This document shows, in pieces, positions 1 through 6,751 of a stretch of 8,571 nucleotides of DNA. The position numbers and the translations under genes were made by a program. Source of the stretch: Undivivens sp041654215 (GTDB lineage: Bacteria; Omnitrophota; Gorgyraeia; Gygaellales; Profunditerraquicolaceae); contig JBAZDY010000069.1 of the NCBI GenBank assembly GCA_041654215.1, positions 1-8,571 on the forward strand, written 5' to 3'. The notes beneath the pieces were generated by a model, which did no database searches, was not told the origin of the DNA, and saw only the letters and a list, made by a program, of their open reading frames with translations. The number at the start of each line of letters is the position of its first letter. Position 1 is the stretch's first letter.

Positions 1-1685
1 TCCCCGGTGACCAGCCCCTGCACGTTCAGCCCCACTTCGCTGCAGATCTTCTTGGTGACCATCTCGTTATCGCCGGTCAGCACCTTGAAGTCCACGCCGA
101 GCTTTCGCAGGGCGATGATGGCTCGCCTGGCGCTCGGTTTGGGCGGGTCGAGAAAAGCCACGTAACCGGTCAAGATCAGTTCTTTTTCGTCATCCCTGGA
201 ATAGGCTTCTTTTTTCTGAGGAATGTCCTTATACGCGATCGCCAGCACCCGGAAGCCGTCGGCACTTAGGTTCTCATATTCCTCTTTGAGATCGGAGAGT
301 ATCAACGGGTCCATCTCCATCAGTTCCCCGTCGAGTTCGTAACCGGAGCAGCGCTTGAATATCTCCTCCGGAGCGCCCTTTGAGATCAACCTGTGGATGC
401 CGTCCGTTTCCACCACCACCGACATTATCCTGCGGGAGAAATCGAAAGGGACCTCATCAACTTTTTTGTACTGGCGCACCAGCAGTTTTTCGTGCTTGAG
501 AATGGCCCTATCCAGCAAGTTCTTCAGGCCGGTCTGGTAATAGCTGTTTATGTAGGCGAAGCGCAGAACGCCGTCGTCCTCTTTCCTGACCACGTCGCAA
601 TGCTTCTCCAGGACTATCTTGTCCATGGTCAGCGTCCCGGTCTTATCCGTACAGATGATATCCATAGCGCCGAAATTCTGGATGGAATTGAGGCGCTTGA
701 CGATAACGTCCTTTTTCGACATGGCGATCGCGCCTTTGGAAAGATTTATCGCCACGATCATCGGCAGCATCTCCGGCGTCAACCCGACCGCCACGCCGAG
801 AGAAAAGAGCAGTGATTCGATCCAACTGCCGCGGCGCATAGCGTTGACGGCAAATATGAAAATGACCATAAAGAACATCGCGCGGATCATCAACCAGGTA
901 AAGCTGTGCACACCTTTGTCGAAGCTGGTCTCCACCCTCATAGTCGCCAGGCGACGGGACATCTCTCCGAACCTGGTGGAGATACCGGTCTTGATGACCA
1001 CGCCGAGAGCGGTGCCGCTGACCACGCTGGAGCCCATAAAAACGATATTGCCCATATCGGAGGCGGAATCACTCTTCCCCGTTGCAGGACTGGAAGTTTT
1101 CTCTATGGGGAAAGACTCTCCGGTAAGGGAGGCCTGGTTGATGAACAGGTCTTTGCAGGAAATTATGCGCAGGTCCGCCGGGATCATATCGCCGGCGAAG
1201 ATGTCCACAATGTCTCCCGGGACAAGCTCCCGTATCTTGATCTCCTTGGAGCGTCCGTTCCTGTAAACGGTGGCGGTCGCGCGCACCATTTCGCTCAATC
1301 TGTCCGCCTCCTTCCCGGCGCGGTACTCCTGTATAAAAGAAAGCAGGACGCTCATCACGGCCATCAAGCCGACCAGCAGAGCGCTTATTTTCTCTCCGAA
1401 GAAAAGAGAAAAGGCGCCGATTATCAAAAGCACTATAACGAGAGGATTGGCGAATTTAGAGAGGATCTGGATGAAGACCGTGCGCTTCTTTTTCCTCGCC
1501 GGCTCGTTAAGACCGTATTCTTCCAGGCGGTCCTGCGCCTCCTGCTCCGGCAGTCCTTTTTCCGAAGTGCGCAGTTTTTCGAGGAGTATTTCTTTGGGGC
1601 AGTTTATGTAGTCAAAATCCAGGACCTGCGGCTTCTGTTGAGGGTAACCGTGGTTTTTTTTCTTATCTATCTTAAGAAGCCCCAT
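1..1685 (-). CDS. mgtA: Mg2+-transporting P-type ATPase (MgtA/MgtB, P3B), C-terminus off window
   Basis: Inner-membrane ATPase that imports Mg2+ (family knowledge). Translating the minus strand from the ATG at 1685 gives 561 uninterrupted codons to the window edge. Seen in order: a cytosolic N-terminus; TM1-TM2 at about residues 79-119; the actuator domain with TGES at 188-191; TM3-TM4 at about 265-312 with the PEMLP motif starting at P304; the stretch NSIQNFGAMDIICTDKTGT, whose phosphorylated aspartate is D347; the nucleotide-binding KGA at K436; DPPK; and LTGD ending at D539. The IQNFGAMDI..DKTGTLT context is characteristic of MgtA/MgtB rather than Ca2+ or Cu+ pumps. The GDGxNDxP hinge and TM5-TM10 lie beyond base 1. 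The start is chosen by family N-terminal length; the Shine-Dalgarno sequence is poor (CCGGGTT just upstream). The gene has its own promoter and a leader of about 165 nt with a terminator-like hairpin. No frameshift seen. The family is certain; the exact start is less so. Confidence 0.95.
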   Translation of the reverse strand, partial: MGLLKIDKKKNHGYPQQKPQVLDFDYINCPKEILLEKLRTSEKGLPEQEAQDRLEEYGLNEPARKKKRTVFIQILSKFANPLVIVLLIIGAFSLFFGEKISALLVGLMAVMSVLLSFIQEYRAGKEADRLSEMVRATATVYRNGRSKEIKIRELVPGDIVDIFAGDMIPADLRIISCKDLFINQASLTGESFPIEKTSSPATGKSDSASDMGNIVFMGSSVVSGTALGVVIKTGISTRFGEMSRRLATMRVETSFDKGVHSFTWLMIRAMFFMVIFIFAVNAMRRGSWIESLLFSLGVAVGLTPEMLPMIVAINLSKGAIAMSKKDVIVKRLNSIQNFGAMDIICTDKTGTLTMDKIVLEKHCDVVRKEDDGVLRFAYINSYYQTGLKNLLDRAILKHEKLLVRQYKKVDEVPFDFSRRIMSVVVETDGIHRLISKGAPEEIFKRCSGYELDGELMEMDPLILSDLKEEYENLSADGFRVLAIAYKDIPQKKEAYSRDDEKELILTGYVAFLDPPKPSARRAIIALRKLGVDFKVLTGDNEMVTKKICSEVGLNVQGLVTG

Positions 1686-1851
1686 GAGAAAACCCGGTTG
1701 ATATCGTAATTCGCAATAGGATCGCGGGAAACGACCCGGGCCTTTTCACGAATCACGGGTTAGAGTATTCCAACAAAAAAGGCTTTGTCGCCTTCCAATC
1801 CCCAGGCTTTTCTAAACGCGCCCTGAAAAACTGGCAGGGAAAGAGCCTTTA
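1686..1851 (-). promoter_or_regulatory. structured mgtA 5' leader, candidate attenuator
   Basis: Leader of about 165 nt between the predicted mgtA transcription start and the ATG. Reading 5' to 3' on the minus strand: AAAGGCT (1844-1850); a hairpin CCCTG/CAGGG (1835-1839 with 1821-1825, loop CCAGTTTTT); AGCCT (1804-1808), which can close the hairpin by pairing with AGGCT; a terminator-like hairpin at 1775-1794; then AACCCG (1756-1761), which can pair with CGGGT near 1735 or with CGGGTT (1691-1696) just before the start codon. The 5' AAAGGCT also matches seven bases, AGCCTTT (1778-1784), in the terminator 3' arm. These exclusive pairings resemble a transcription attenuator or riboswitch. I do not see the conserved sequence of the M-box (ykoK) Mg2+ riboswitch or a proline-rich mgtL. 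The structure was read by eye; the function is inferred. Confidence 0.45.
1775..1794 (-). terminator. intrinsic-terminator-like hairpin inside mgtA leader
   Basis: Minus strand AAGGC-GACAAA-GCCTT followed directly by a T-run (A-run 1775-1780 on plus). The stem is only five perfect pairs, so it is a weak terminator, but it lies about 60-75 nt downstream of the predicted mgtA start and about 90 nt before the ATG. That is the position of an attenuator rather than of an upstream gene's terminator. Confidence 0.45.
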
Positions 1852-1857
1852 AATTTG

Positions 1858-1886
1858 AGTATATTTTTGTTTTATGTCTTTGTCAA
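1858..1886 (-). promoter_or_regulatory. sigma70-type promoter of mgtA
   Basis: On the minus strand a perfect -35 TTGACA (1881-1886) is followed by a 17-nt A-rich spacer and a -10 TATACT (1858-1863, five of six consensus bases). Transcription should start near 1851, leaving a leader of about 165 nt before the mgtA ATG at 1685. No other gene on this strand lies between this promoter and mgtA, so it most likely drives mgtA. Confidence 0.8.
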
Positions 1887-1950
1887 TCTATTATTACATA
1901 TAGGACGGCGGCGCGCGCTTTGTTCATGACTCCGATGCCGCGGGAAGATC

Positions 1951-1986
1951 AAAAAAAAAGGCCCGGCTTATTCAGCCGGGCCTTTT
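1951..1986 (-). terminator. intrinsic terminator of the cold-shock gene
   Basis: Minus strand AAAAGGCCCGGCT, loop GAATA, AGCCGGGCCTTTT, then more T: arms 1974-1986 and 1956-1968, with a T-run complementary to the A-run 1951-1959. The stem is 13 perfect pairs. It begins about 11 nt after the csp stop codon (1998-2000), so csp is transcribed as a unit separate from mgtA. Confidence 0.92.
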
Positions 1987-1997
1987 ACGGTTCAAGG

Positions 1998-2198
1998 TTA
2001 CAGCTTGACTACTTTAGTCGCCTGCTCGCCTTTCGGTCCCTTCTCAATTTCGAATTCGACCTCCTGGCCCTCCTCTAAAGATTTATAACCCTCACCCTGG
2101 ATCGCGCTGTGATGCACGAATACATCACTTCCCGATTCGGGAGTAATAAATCCATAACCTTTTTGGTTCGAGAACCACTTCACTTTACCTCTTGCCAT
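1998..2198 (-). CDS. csp: cold-shock domain protein, CspA family
   Basis: A 66-residue single cold-shock domain, normal length for the family, expected to bind single-stranded RNA/DNA in the cytoplasm as an RNA chaperone. RNP1 KGYGFI is at residues 13-18 and RNP2 VFVHH at 26-30; the nucleic-acid-stacking aromatics W8, Y15, F17 and F27 are present. The N-terminus MARGKVKWFSNQKGYGFI is typical of small bacterial Csps. The start is fixed by AAGGAGGT (2207-2214) eight nt upstream of the ATG, the best ribosome site in the window. It has a strong promoter (2326-2353), a structured leader of about 120 nt and its own terminator (1951-1986). The upstream neighbour is a DEAD-box helicase, which fits a shared RNA-structure role. 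Which paralogue (cspA, cspB, etc.) and whether it is actually cold-induced cannot be told from sequence. Confidence 0.96.
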   Translation of the reverse strand: MARGKVKWFSNQKGYGFITPESGSDVFVHHSAIQGEGYKSLEEGQEVEFEIEKGPKGEQATKVVKL

Positions 2199-2319
2199 TT
2201 TGCACTACCTCCTTCCCTTCATATTATGACATCCTCTCAGAGGCCGGTCATAAAAAAACCGGAAGGTTAATCATCCATAAACCTTTCCGGTCAAGGACAT
2301 CACACCTCTGATATGCCAC
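2199..2319 (-). promoter_or_regulatory. structured csp 5' leader, candidate attenuator/thermosensor
   Basis: Leader of about 120 nt between the predicted transcription start (about 2319) and the csp ATG. In transcript order: TCAGAGG (2305-2311); a terminator-like hairpin with T7 (2252-2291); a second hairpin with ATGAC/GTCAT arms (2247-2251 with 2226-2230) enclosing CCTC-TGA-GAGG (2233-2243); then the Shine-Dalgarno sequence. Alternatives visible by eye: TCAGAGG can pair perfectly with CCTCTGA (2237-2243), and CCGGT in the terminator 3' arm (2258-2262) can pair with ACCGG (2244-2248). Long structured leaders that switch fold with temperature are established for E. coli cspA. The terminator-like element is the unusual part here. 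The regulatory role is inferred. Confidence 0.5.
2252..2291 (-). terminator. terminator-like hairpin inside csp leader
   Basis: Minus strand ACCGGAAAGGTT (2280-2291), loop TATGGATGATT, AACCTTCCGGT (2258-2268), running into seven T (complement of 2252-2258). The stem is 11 pairs with one bulged A. It lies downstream of the csp promoter, so it would act on csp transcripts as well as on any read-through from the helicase gene. Confidence 0.65.
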
Positions 2320-2325
2320 AAATGG

Positions 2326-2353
2326 AGTATACACTTTTTTACCGATTTGTCAA
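2326..2353 (-). promoter_or_regulatory. sigma70-type promoter of csp
   Basis: Minus strand perfect TTGACA (2348-2353), 16-nt spacer, TATACT (2326-2331). Start predicted near 2319. The two hexamers are identical to those of the mgtA promoter at 1858-1886. Confidence 0.82.
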
Positions 2354-2377
2354 CTATAATTTTGAGCAATTTTTAAC

Positions 2378-2410
2378 AAAAAGCGCGCAGCGCAAAACTT
2401 TCCTCCGCGC
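2378..2410 (-). terminator. possible weak terminator after helicase gene
   Basis: After the helicase stop, minus strand GCGCG (2406-2410) can pair with CGCGC (2383-2387), followed by TTTTT (2378-2382). The loop of 18 nt is long and the stem only five G/C pairs, so this is tentative. If real, it ends helicase transcription just before the csp promoter. Confidence 0.25.
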
Positions 2411-2436
2411 GAAAAACGCCTGCCTCAGAAAACGGG

Positions 2437-3729
2437 TTACCGCTTATGCGGGAAACCGCGCCCTCCTCCTTGACGCTTGTGTCCGAAACCTCCGCCGGAT
2501 TGATGCCTGCCGCCCGGCCTGTGCCCGGGATGACGGACAGGCTGCTTCCCGACGTTATCCTGGAATTGCGCAGTAGGGACCTGGGGATGTTTGGATATGG
2601 GGAGATTCGCCCGAATCAGCTTTTCTATCTCCATCACGTCGCGTTTCTGGTCGGGAGTGGCGAAAGAGACCGCATGGCCTTTATGCCCCGCCCTGCCGGT
2701 GCGTCCGATGCGATGCACGTAATTCTGGGCGTCCTCCGGGATATCGTAATTTATCACCAGTTCGATCCCGTTCACGTCTATTCCCCTGGCGGCGATATCG
2801 GTGGCAACCAGGACCTTATACTTGCCGGACTTGAATCCCTCCAGGGCTTCACGCCTCTGGCAAAGCGAGCGGTTGGAATGTATCTCCGCGGCGTTATACC
2901 CCATATCCCTGATACTACGGGTTATTTTCTTGGCACCGTGCTTGGTGCGCGAGAACAAAAGCACCGACCCGTGGTAATCGTTTAGCAGTTTACGCAACAG
3001 CTGCAATTTCGCGTCCCTGGGAACTATGTATAACTCCTGGGTAAGCCGTTCGGCTATGGTCCCGGAAGGCGCAATCTCCACCGAAACCGGGAGTTTCATG
3101 TATTTAGCGGCCATCTCCATTATGGATGCCGGCATTGTCGCCGAAAAAAGCATCGTTTGCCTTTCCTTGGGCAGGAACCCGAGTATCCTGTTTACCTGCG
3201 GAGCGAACCCCATATCCAGCATGCGGTCGGCCTCGTCAAGCACGAGCATCACCAGGTCGTCGAACATTATGTTCCACTGCGACATATGATCCAGCAGCCT
3301 CCCCGGGGTGGCGATAATCACACGCGGGTTACGGCGCAGGCCTTTGATTTGCTCGCTCATGGAGGCGCCGCCGATAAGACAAGCAGTCCCCATACCGAAG
3401 GAACCGGTGAGACCCTTCATGGAATCCTCAATCTGCAGAGCGAGTTCGCGCGTCGGAGCCAGGACCAGTCCTATCCCCTGCTTCTGCACCAGCTTCTGCA
3501 CCATGGGTATGGCGAAAGAATGCGTTTTCCCCGTCCCGGTCTGAGCTATCCCTACTATATCCTTGCCCTGAAGGGCCAGCGGTATAGCTTTATACTGGAT
3601 CGGTGTGGGCACTTTGAATTTGATGCGCTCGAGTATATCGAGAATCTTGGGCGCTATGCCCAAGCCGAAAAAACTCCTGTCGGATGCGGAAGATGAAACC
3701 GGCTCCGCGCCGGTTGTGCGCTGGTTCAT
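2437..3729 (-). CDS. rhlE: DEAD-box ATP-dependent RNA helicase, RhlE-like
   Basis: Cytoplasmic ATP-dependent RNA duplex unwinding. From the ATG at 3729 (430 residues): Q-motif PTPIQ with Q45; motif I AQTGTGKT 62-69; Ia PTRELALQ 92-99; Ib TPGR 141-144; motif II DEAD 165-168; III SAT 196-198; motif V ATDIAARGID 309-318; motif VI HRIGRTGR 339-346; then a basic Gly/Arg/His-rich tail from about 392 to the end, typical of RhlE-class RNA-binding tails. All core motifs are intact. The 3729 start is preferred because AAAGGAA lies 9 nt upstream and the family Q-motif begins soon after. An in-frame ATG at 3786 would add 19 residues (449 total), but it has no Shine-Dalgarno sequence and sits directly behind a TATAAT (3795-3800). 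Next to csp, so a role in RNA remodelling, perhaps in the cold, is plausible. The symbol is by resemblance only. Confidence 0.93.
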   Translation of the reverse strand: MNQRTTGAEPVSSSASDRSFFGLGIAPKILDILERIKFKVPTPIQYKAIPLALQGKDIVGIAQTGTGKTHSFAIPMVQKLVQKQGIGLVLAPTRELALQIEDSMKGLTGSFGMGTACLIGGASMSEQIKGLRRNPRVIIATPGRLLDHMSQWNIMFDDLVMLVLDEADRMLDMGFAPQVNRILGFLPKERQTMLFSATMPASIMEMAAKYMKLPVSVEIAPSGTIAERLTQELYIVPRDAKLQLLRKLLNDYHGSVLLFSRTKHGAKKITRSIRDMGYNAAEIHSNRSLCQRREALEGFKSGKYKVLVATDIAARGIDVNGIELVINYDIPEDAQNYVHRIGRTGRAGHKGHAVSFATPDQKRDVMEIEKLIRANLPISKHPQVPTAQFQDNVGKQPVRHPGHRPGGRHQSGGGFGHKRQGGGRGFPHKR

Positions 3730-3794
3730 TTTAAACTGTTCCTTTCTGTCTGAATTAATTATCTGATCGTTATGAGGGTGATCCATACTTTTAT

Positions 3795-3800
3795 ATTATA
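3795..3800 (-). promoter_or_regulatory. possible -10 element for the helicase gene
   Basis: Minus strand perfect TATAAT abutting the macB stop codon (3801-3803). No good -35 is seen (TAGAAG lies 17 nt upstream, three of six matches). If used, the transcript begins near 3787, leaving about 55 nt before the 3729 start, or a leaderless message if the 3786 ATG is used. Confidence 0.4.
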
Positions 3801-5792
3801 TCACTCATACCGCAAAGCTTCTATAGGATTTAATTCCGCGGCTTTCTTGGCGGGCCACAAACCGAAGAGGATACCGATCGCCAGCGAGAAGACGGTAGCC
3901 AGGGCCACCGAGGCGGGCATTATTCTCACAGACCAGCCGGCCAGAAGATTGATCAGCGCCGCCGTCCCGACACCCAGGATAATCCCGGAAGCTCCGCCGA
4001 TGAGCGACATCAACACCGCCTCTATCAGGAACTGCACCATTATATCCTTTTGGTTGGCGCCTATCGCTTTACGCAACCCTATCTCGCGCGTGCGCTCGGT
4101 CACAGATACCAGCATTATGTTCATTATGCCTATGCCGCCGACAAGCAAAGATATCGCCGCGATCGAACCCAGCAGGAGCGACATCGTCTGAGCGGTATTT
4201 TCCATCGCTTTCTTCATCTCCGCCATATTGCGTATCTGAAAGGCGTCCTCCCGGTTCTTTCCCAGGCGGTGCGTCTTTATTATCAAAGAAGAGATGGAAT
4301 CCTCGGCCTCTTCAAGAACCTCCGGCGCCCCGGCCTCCACGTATATCGTGTTTATGTAATCCTTGCCGAAGACGCGGTACATCGCCGTGGTCACGGGGAT
4401 CAACACGATATCGTCCTGGTCGCGGAAAGAGCCTCCCCCTTTGACAGGCAGTATTCCGATAACCCTGAAATTAATCAGGTTTATCTTTACCTTTTCCCCC
4501 ACCGGGTCGGCGCTGCCGAAGAGCTCCTTGACCACTGTAGTTCCCAGCACCGCCACTTTTTCCCGCGCCTTTACCTCCTGATCGTTGAAAAACCTCCCTA
4601 CCTCCGGGGTGAGGGAACGGATAACGGCGTAGGAAGTCCCCACCCCTTCGACCTGGGTATTCCAGTTCTTGTTGCCGTATACCAGTTGACCGCTGCCTGT
4701 AACCGAGGGGCTGACTCTGGCCACCGTATCGGTCAGCTTCTCGATGGCGGTGATATCTTTAAAAGTAAATCTCGCCACGGACCCGGCTTCCATGGCCACC
4801 CCGTGCACCTTGGCCGAACCCGGGCGGATGATCAGCAGGTTCGACCCCAGAGAGGCAAGTTCCTTTTCGATGGAATCCTTGGCGCCCTGCCCCACGGCCA
4901 GCATGGCTATCACCGCGCCCACCCCGATCAATATGCCGAGTATGGAAAGAAAAGACCGGACTTTATGCGTTATCATAGCCGCGCCTGCCTGGCGCAGATA
5001 ATCAAGGAATTTGGCCCCGCGTGCAAGGCGCTCGGATTTCGAGAGGACGTGATCTATGACCTCCCCGGCCGCGCCCTCCAAAGCGGTATCTTTTTCGGAA
5101 GGAGACACGGTATTGGCGGGGGGCGACACTTTTTTGTCCGAGATAATCTTACCGTCGCGCATTACTATCACGCGCCCCGCGTGCGCGGCCATCTCCTGCT
5201 CATGCGTGACCATGATCACGGTCTTTCCTTTGCGGTTCAGCTCCTTCAAAAGATTAACGATATCTTCCTTGCTCCTGGAATCGAGGTTACCGGTAGGCTC
5301 ATCCGCCATCAGGATCAGCGGGTCGTTGACCAGAGAGCGCGCGATCGCCACGCGCTGCTGCTGCCCCCCGGAGAGCTCGTTTGGCCGGTGGCCGAGCCTG
5401 TCCGCCAGCCCGACCTCCTCGATGCGCTCTCTGGCTCTTTCCTTGAGATGGCGTTTTCCGGCGTAAACCAGAGGCAGTTCTGCGTTCTCCAGGGCGCTCA
5501 TGCGCGGCAGCAGGTGGAACTGCTGAAAGACGAAACCCACGAGCCGGTTGCGTACCGCGGAGAGTTCCTCGTCGGACAACTCGTTCACGCGCCTGCCTCC
5601 GAGGAGGTATTCGCCGCTGTCCGGCCGGTCAAGCAGTCCCAGAACGTGCATCATCGTGGACTTGCCTGAACCGGAAGGCCCCATTATCGCCACGAACTCG
5701 CCTGGCGCCACGGAGAAAGAAACATCCTGCAGGGCGCGTACCTCCATCTTGCCCATAATATAAGTTTTGGAAACGCGCTTCAGCTCTATCAT
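3801..5792 (-). CDS. macB: MacB-type ABC efflux transporter, ATPase fused to permease
   Basis: A 663-residue inner-membrane half-transporter that dimerises and uses ATP to drive efflux with MacA and TolC (family knowledge). The N-terminal ATPase has Walker A GPSGSGKS 38-45, Q-loop Q90, signature LSGGQQQR 140-147, Walker B ILMADE 160-165 with E165, D-loop NLD 169-171 and switch His H197. After a linker of about 50 residues comes TM1 (about 281-304), a periplasmic MacB_PCD domain (about 305-535) and three C-terminal FtsX-type TM segments (about 537-560, 588-617, 628-647). Length and order match MacB (about 650) rather than split LolCDE or FtsEX. Its ATG overlaps the macA stop by 4 bp (ATGA), implying translational coupling. 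The substrate (macrolide, lipopeptide, peptide or other) cannot be read from sequence. The end lies 14 bp from the longest possible helicase ORF, with no terminator seen, so read-through is possible. Confidence 0.95.
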   Translation of the reverse strand: MIELKRVSKTYIMGKMEVRALQDVSFSVAPGEFVAIMGPSGSGKSTMMHVLGLLDRPDSGEYLLGGRRVNELSDEELSAVRNRLVGFVFQQFHLLPRMSALENAELPLVYAGKRHLKERARERIEEVGLADRLGHRPNELSGGQQQRVAIARSLVNDPLILMADEPTGNLDSRSKEDIVNLLKELNRKGKTVIMVTHEQEMAAHAGRVIVMRDGKIISDKKVSPPANTVSPSEKDTALEGAAGEVIDHVLSKSERLARGAKFLDYLRQAGAAMITHKVRSFLSILGILIGVGAVIAMLAVGQGAKDSIEKELASLGSNLLIIRPGSAKVHGVAMEAGSVARFTFKDITAIEKLTDTVARVSPSVTGSGQLVYGNKNWNTQVEGVGTSYAVIRSLTPEVGRFFNDQEVKAREKVAVLGTTVVKELFGSADPVGEKVKINLINFRVIGILPVKGGGSFRDQDDIVLIPVTTAMYRVFGKDYINTIYVEAGAPEVLEEAEDSISSLIIKTHRLGKNREDAFQIRNMAEMKKAMENTAQTMSLLLGSIAAISLLVGGIGIMNIMLVSVTERTREIGLRKAIGANQKDIMVQFLIEAVLMSLIGGASGIILGVGTAALINLLAGWSVRIMPASVALATVFSLAIGILFGLWPAKKAAELNPIEALRYE

Positions 5793-6751
5793 TTTTTCTT
5801 TCTCGAAGGCATAAATGGATTGCTTCCTCCGGAGTCCTTTTGCGGAAGGGCGTATTTTTTCGCCTTCATCAATATGCGGTCTTCCGCGGTTATGCCGGAA
5901 ACGATTTCCACCTCTTTATCCCCGATTATGCCGGTGACCACTCTGGTTTTCAAAGGCTCTCCGCCGTTCTCCTGTTTCAGGAGCACGTAAGAATACCCGT
6001 CGCCGTTCAGCACCGCTTCCACCGGAACGAGCAACGCCTTATCGTTACCGGCGACGACGAAATCTATGTTCGCGTTCATTCCGGAACGGAAGAAAGCCGG
6101 CACCGATTCCGGTACCAGGTCGACCTTGTAGATGGTAACGTTATTCGAAGTCTCCGATTCGTAATAAATATGCTGCACCACCGCTTTGATCACGGTGTCC
6201 GGATAAGCGTCCAGCGTAACCAGGGCCTTGGTGCCGAGAGCTATCTTTCCAATGTCCGTCTCGTCCACCTGCGCCCGCACTATCAACCTGTCTGAAAGCA
6301 CTACCACCGCTCCGGAGGTGGTAACGGTCTGTCCCGGCTGCGTGGTGGCCACGATCACCTGTCCGTCGATTGGAGCCAGCAGGGGTATAGGTTTATAGGT
6401 CTCCTGCCAGTATTTAAGCGCCGCTTCCCCTTTGCCCCTGGCGGCGTCCAACAGCGCCGCGCGTTCCGTGGAACTCATCATTGCCAGCGTCTGTCCGGAC
6501 TTGACCATATCCCCTTCCTTAACCGCGATGGACTCTATGCGGCCGGCTACCGGAGGCATTATCTCCAGGCGGTTTTTCGGAAGCACGGTGCCCGTGCAGG
6601 ATATATAAGTCTTGACCGGCCCGACGGACGGCGCAATCTCTTTCAATTCGTAACCGTTATTCTTGTCTTTACGTCCGGCGGAAGAAAGGGCCCAGGCCCC
6701 GGCCAGCGCGGCCGCTATTATCAGTAACGTCACGGGTCTATTGATACGCAT
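5789..6751 (-). CDS. macA: MacA-like periplasmic adaptor (membrane fusion protein) with short hairpin
   Basis: A 320-residue periplasmic adaptor linking MacB to the outer-membrane factor. An N-terminal signal-anchor helix is at about residues 7-23. The lipoyl half-motifs are GRIESIAVKEGDMVKSGQTL (70-89) and LLAPIDGQVIVATTQPGQTV (124-143). They are followed by beta-barrel sequence (about 155-235, with VDETDIGKI near 162) and a membrane-proximal domain to about 295, ending in a basic KKK tail. The stretch between the lipoyl halves, which forms the coiled-coil hairpin in adaptors, is only about 30 residues (about 93-122), much shorter than the roughly 75 I recall for E. coli MacA. The start overlaps the tolC 3' end by 14 bp (6738-6751), with AGGAG 13 nt upstream, so the Shine-Dalgarno spacing is long. 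Operon position between tolC and macB supports the role. An HlyD-like adaptor of another subclass is possible. Confidence 0.9.
   Translation of the reverse strand: MRINRPVTLLIIAAALAGAWALSSAGRKDKNNGYELKEIAPSVGPVKTYISCTGTVLPKNRLEIMPPVAGRIESIAVKEGDMVKSGQTLAMMSSTERAALLDAARGKGEAALKYWQETYKPIPLLAPIDGQVIVATTQPGQTVTTSGAVVVLSDRLIVRAQVDETDIGKIALGTKALVTLDAYPDTVIKAVVQHIYYESETSNNVTIYKVDLVPESVPAFFRSGMNANIDFVVAGNDKALLVPVEAVLNGDGYSYVLLKQENGGEPLKTRVVTGIIGDKEVEIVSGITAEDRILMKAKKYALPQKDSGGSNPFMPSRKKK

Noticed and set aside
906..1709. 267-codon plus-strand ORF antisense to mgtA
   Set aside because: The minus strand encodes continuous, highly conserved P-type ATPase sequence; the plus frame has no recognisable features.
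1686..1851. M-box (ykoK) Mg2+ riboswitch
   Set aside because: It was expected from the gene context, but the conserved M-box core sequences and three-way junction are not seen; only a generic attenuator layout is supported.
2446..2985. Plus-strand ORF antisense to the helicase
   Set aside because: The opposite strand carries helicase motifs IV-VI and the basic tail without interruption; this frame is its shadow.
4050..5669. 539-codon plus-strand ORF antisense to macB
   Set aside because: It lies wholly opposite a gene with intact ABC and FtsX motifs, has no recognisable domain, is rich in His/Arg/Gln as expected from reading a high-GC gene backwards, and has no ribosome site of note.
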